Below, one piece after another: positions 40,033 through 42,139 of a stretch of 42,139 bases of DNA. How positions within the stretch are numbered: the stretch's first letter is position 1; each line of letters starts with the position of its first letter. Location: positions 1 through 42,139 of the forward strand of contig JARBUG010000020.1 in the NCBI GenBank assembly GCA_029239785.1, given 5' to 3'. The notes beneath the pieces were generated by a model. That model did no database searches, was not told the DNA's origin, and saw only the letters and a program-made list of their open reading frames with translations. This DNA comes from Symbiobacteriaceae bacterium (GTDB lineage: Bacteria > Bacillota > Sulfobacillia > Symbiobacteriales > Symbiobacteriaceae). A program made the translations under genes and the position numbers.

Positions 40033-41694
40033 TCACTCGGCAGCTCCTTCGATGATGCGGCGGATCTCCTCGACGTTGCGCAGCAAATCGCCCGCCCGCC
40101 GGGCCAGCTCCTCGGCCTGGCCGGCCGGCATGTGCGGCCCGTTGACGTTCCAGACCCGGCGCAGGGTCTTCATCTCCTTGATCAGGGCGGACATGCGCTG
40201 CGACGAGGCGGAAAGCGAGGCGGATTTGGCCTGGGCCACCCGGGCCGGGTCCTTTGGCCGGGCGGGCGACCGCCCCGGGCGCCGGGCCGGGGCCGTCCCG
40301 GCCGTGGGCAGGCTGAGCACCTGGCCCATAATCGGCAGCATCACCCGGTGGCCCCGGTCCATAAGCAGCCGGGCCAGCGCTTCCCGCCCCTCGGCTTCGC
40401 CGTGCACCAGGATTGTCTGGAGCGGCAGGCGCCTCAGCCCCCCGACCCAGGCCAGCAGCTGTTCCTGGTCGGCGTGGGCCGACAGCCCGTGCAGCGTCTC
40501 GATGCGGGCCTTGACCGCGATCTCTTCGCCGTGGATGCGGACAGGCGCTGCACCATCCAGGATGCGCCGGCCCAGGGTACCCTCGGCCTGGTAGCCACAG
40601 AAGAGGATCGTGGAATCCGGCCGCCACAGATTATGCTTCAGATGATGGACGATGCGCCCCGCTTCGCACATGCCGCTCGCGGCGATGATTACCTTCGGCC
40701 GCCGGTCTTCGTTGAGCGCCTTCGAATCTTCCGCCGTGCGGGAAAGCGTGAGGCCCGGGAAGGAGAACGGCCTGTCGCCCTGGCGCAGGAGCCGGCGGGC
40801 GGCCTCGTCAAAGACGGGATGATGCTTCTCGGTCAGCTCGGTGGCCGTAATGGCGAGGGGACTGTCCAGGACGACTCGCAGGTCCCCCGGCAGTTCGCCC
40901 GACTCGACCAGGTCGTTTAGGGCGTAGAGAATCTCCTGGGTACGGCCCACGGCAAAGGCGGGAATCACCACGTTGCCGCCGCCTTTGATCGTCGTGCGGA
41001 TGATGTCGGCCAGGTGCGCCCGGGTCTCCTTCGCCGGTTCGTGGACCCGGTTGCCATAGGTCGACTCCAGCAGCAGGTAATCGGCCTCTTCGATCAGGGT
41101 CGGGTCCTGCAGAATCGGCCGATCCGGCTGGCCGAGGTCGCCGGAGAAGACGAGCTTGGTGCTGTGGCCGCTCTCATCCGTCTCGTACACCTCGACCATG
41201 GCTGAGCCGAGAATGTGACCGGCGTCCTGCATGCGGATCTGCAGACGATCGTTTAGCGTGTGGAGTTCGTCGTACTCGAGGGGATAGAACTGCGCCGCCA
41301 CCGCCCGGGCGTCCGTCTGGCCGTAGAGCGGCTCCACCGGGACGCGGTTGGCCCGGCGGGCCTTGCGGTTCTCGCGGTCGGCCTCCATCTCCTGAATGTG
41401 GGCCGAATCGAGCAGCATGATGCCGGCGAGATCAGCCGTGGCAGGGTGGGCGTAAATCGGCCCCTGGAAGCCCTGCTTGCGCAGCAGGGGCAGGCGCCCG
41501 GAGTGGTCGATGTGCGCGTGGGTCAGAATGACCCCATCCAGCGAGCCGGGGTGAACGCCGAACGGCTCCCGGTTCAAGTCCTCTTCTTTCCCCTGAAACA
41601 GGCCGCAGTCCACCATCAGCCGGAGGCCGCCCGCCTCCAGCAGATAGCAGGAACCGGTCACCATGCCCGCAGCGCCTAGAAACGTCAACCGCAT
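40033..41694 (-). CDS. Beta-CASP metallo-beta-lactamase-fold ribonuclease
   Basis: 553 aa. The metallo-beta-lactamase domain has the zinc motif HAHIDHSG (H59-x-H61-x-D63-H64). The beta-CASP insert follows, with GNVVIPAFAVGRTQEILYAL, IIAASGMCEAGRI (motif B region) and the final His in ILVHGEAEGREALARLL. This is the CPSF73-like/YSH1 class of RNA 3'-processing and decay nucleases. A basic Pro/Arg-rich linker (about 450-475) and a helical C-terminal extension of about 70 residues are unusual additions. Start ATG with GGGGGAGG upstream. It follows the cation transporter gene by 18 bases. Confidence 0.92.
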   Translation of the reverse strand: MRLTFLGAAGMVTGSCYLLEAGGLRLMVDCGLFQGKEEDLNREPFGVHPGSLDGVILTHAHIDHSGRLPLLRKQGFQGPIYAHPATADLAGIMLLDSAHIQEMEADRENRKARRANRVPVEPLYGQTDARAVAAQFYPLEYDELHTLNDRLQIRMQDAGHILGSAMVEVYETDESGHSTKLVFSGDLGQPDRPILQDPTLIEEADYLLLESTYGNRVHEPAKETRAHLADIIRTTIKGGGNVVIPAFAVGRTQEILYALNDLVESGELPGDLRVVLDSPLAITATELTEKHHPVFDEAARRLLRQGDRPFSFPGLTLSRTAEDSKALNEDRRPKVIIAASGMCEAGRIVHHLKHNLWRPDSTILFCGYQAEGTLGRRILDGAAPVRIHGEEIAVKARIETLHGLSAHADQEQLLAWVGGLRRLPLQTILVHGEAEGREALARLLMDRGHRVMLPIMGQVLSLPTAGTAPARRPGRSPARPKDPARVAQAKSASLSASSQRMSALIKEMKTLRRVWNVNGPHMPAGQAEELARRAGDLLRNVEEIRRIIEGAAE

Positions 41695-41712
41695 GGCCGT
41701 TCGCCTCCCCCG

Positions 41713-42138
41713 TTACTGTGCGGCGTCATCCCGGGGCTCCACGTGAACGAGCACGTCGACTACACCCGGAATTTTGCCTTTCAGCCGGCACTCTGCAATG
41801 TGGGCGAGCATATGGGCCTGGCCCACCGTCATCGCCGGATCGACTGTCAGGTGCAGATCGACATAGACCGCATCGCTTCTGCCGCGGGACCGGACCATGT
41901 GACAGTCCTCCACGCCAGGAATGTCCTGCACCACGGGCACCACAACGGCGGGGTCGAGCACGGCGGCATCGCACAGGACCTGTGCACTGTTTTTGATGAT
42001 CTCCCAGGCCGACAGCCCGATCAGTACTGCGATCACCAGGCTCAGCACCCAGTCAAGCCAGGGAAGCCCGAACTTGACGCCCACCAGGCCGCCGATGACC
42101 GCCAGGCTGACCAGAATATCGCTGCGGGTGTGCAGGGC
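41713..42138 (-). CDS. Cation diffusion facilitator family transporter (partial)
   Basis: The C-terminal 141 residues of a metal/proton antiporter; the start lies beyond the right edge. The visible part begins in a membrane helix with the metal-site motif HTRSD (HxxxD). The last hydrophobic segment is WVLSLVIAVLIGLSAWEI. A cytoplasmic metallochaperone-like domain follows (IPGVEDCHMVRSRGRSDAVYVDLHLTVDPAMTVGQAH). Substrates in the family are Zn, Fe, Mn, Co or Cd. It is probably cotranscribed with the nuclease gene 18 bases away. Confidence 0.9.
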   Translation of the reverse strand, partial: ALHTRSDILVSLAVIGGLVGVKFGLPWLDWVLSLVIAVLIGLSAWEIIKNSAQVLCDAAVLDPAVVVPVVQDIPGVEDCHMVRSRGRSDAVYVDLHLTVDPAMTVGQAHMLAHIAECRLKGKIPGVVDVLVHVEPRDDAAQ

Positions 42139-42139
42139 G

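Overview
The window reads as chromosome of a high-GC, endospore-forming Firmicute, most like Symbiobacterium or a close relative. This is inferred from an alpha/beta-type small acid-soluble spore protein, an EndoA/MazF-type toxin with a ribbon-helix-helix antitoxin, a FapR-like box before fabI, a B. subtilis YlqG/YlqH-like gene pair, strong Shine-Dalgarno sites and frequent GTG/TTG starts. Nearly every gene is on the minus strand. The plus-strand genes are a SulP transporter, a gamma-glutamylcyclotransferase-like gene, two tiny genes and a gene fragment at the left edge. I saw no tRNA, rRNA, CRISPR array, transposase or prophage.

Layout by region. 0-5.2 kb: murC, a gamma-carbonic-anhydrase-like protein, a PAP2 phosphatase, a hexapeptide acyltransferase, tsaD and rnhA; rnhA appears to need a CTG start. 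5.2-9.2 kb: a small membrane protein, a secreted MBG-domain protein, the overlapping tsaE-tsaB-rimI operon, and fabI. 9.3-14.8 kb: a chemoreceptor, tex and two small genes, one DUF1444-like. 14.8-16.1 kb: a 57-aa gene, two long palindromic repeat elements, and a type-4 uracil-DNA glycosylase whose 3' end is partly duplicated. 16.3-22 kb: SulP transporter, ABC exporter, a third palindromic element, and a NarL-type two-component pair. 22-26.6 kb: spore protein, GAF protein, panD, and an operon of a class-I amidotransferase-like hydrolase, L-asparaginase and a threonine-dehydratase-like enzyme. 26.7-31.7 kb: a FliK-like gene, an FlhB-like gene, acpS, nnr and alr, followed by mazEF with its own promoter.

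32.2-36.1 kb is the most unusual part. Three paralogous TPR-only proteins flank two tiny genes that are too short for ordinary gene calling. The two encode 38-39 residue precursors with an MRK start, a hydrophobic export segment and the same C-terminal motif, C-(x)-G-x-A-Y-P-G-D-x-P-C. The arrangement resembles Rap-Phr or RRNPP peptide signalling, but neither the sensors nor the peptides match a family I can name. One peptide gene and one sensor gene also share a promoter pattern. I read this as a candidate undescribed peptide-sensor system.

36.4-42.1 kb: a DmpA-type peptidase overlapping a CPBP protease, hemL, a divergent 67-aa FGK-rich gene, a beta-CASP metallo-beta-lactamase-fold ribonuclease, and the end of a cation diffusion facilitator cut by the window edge.
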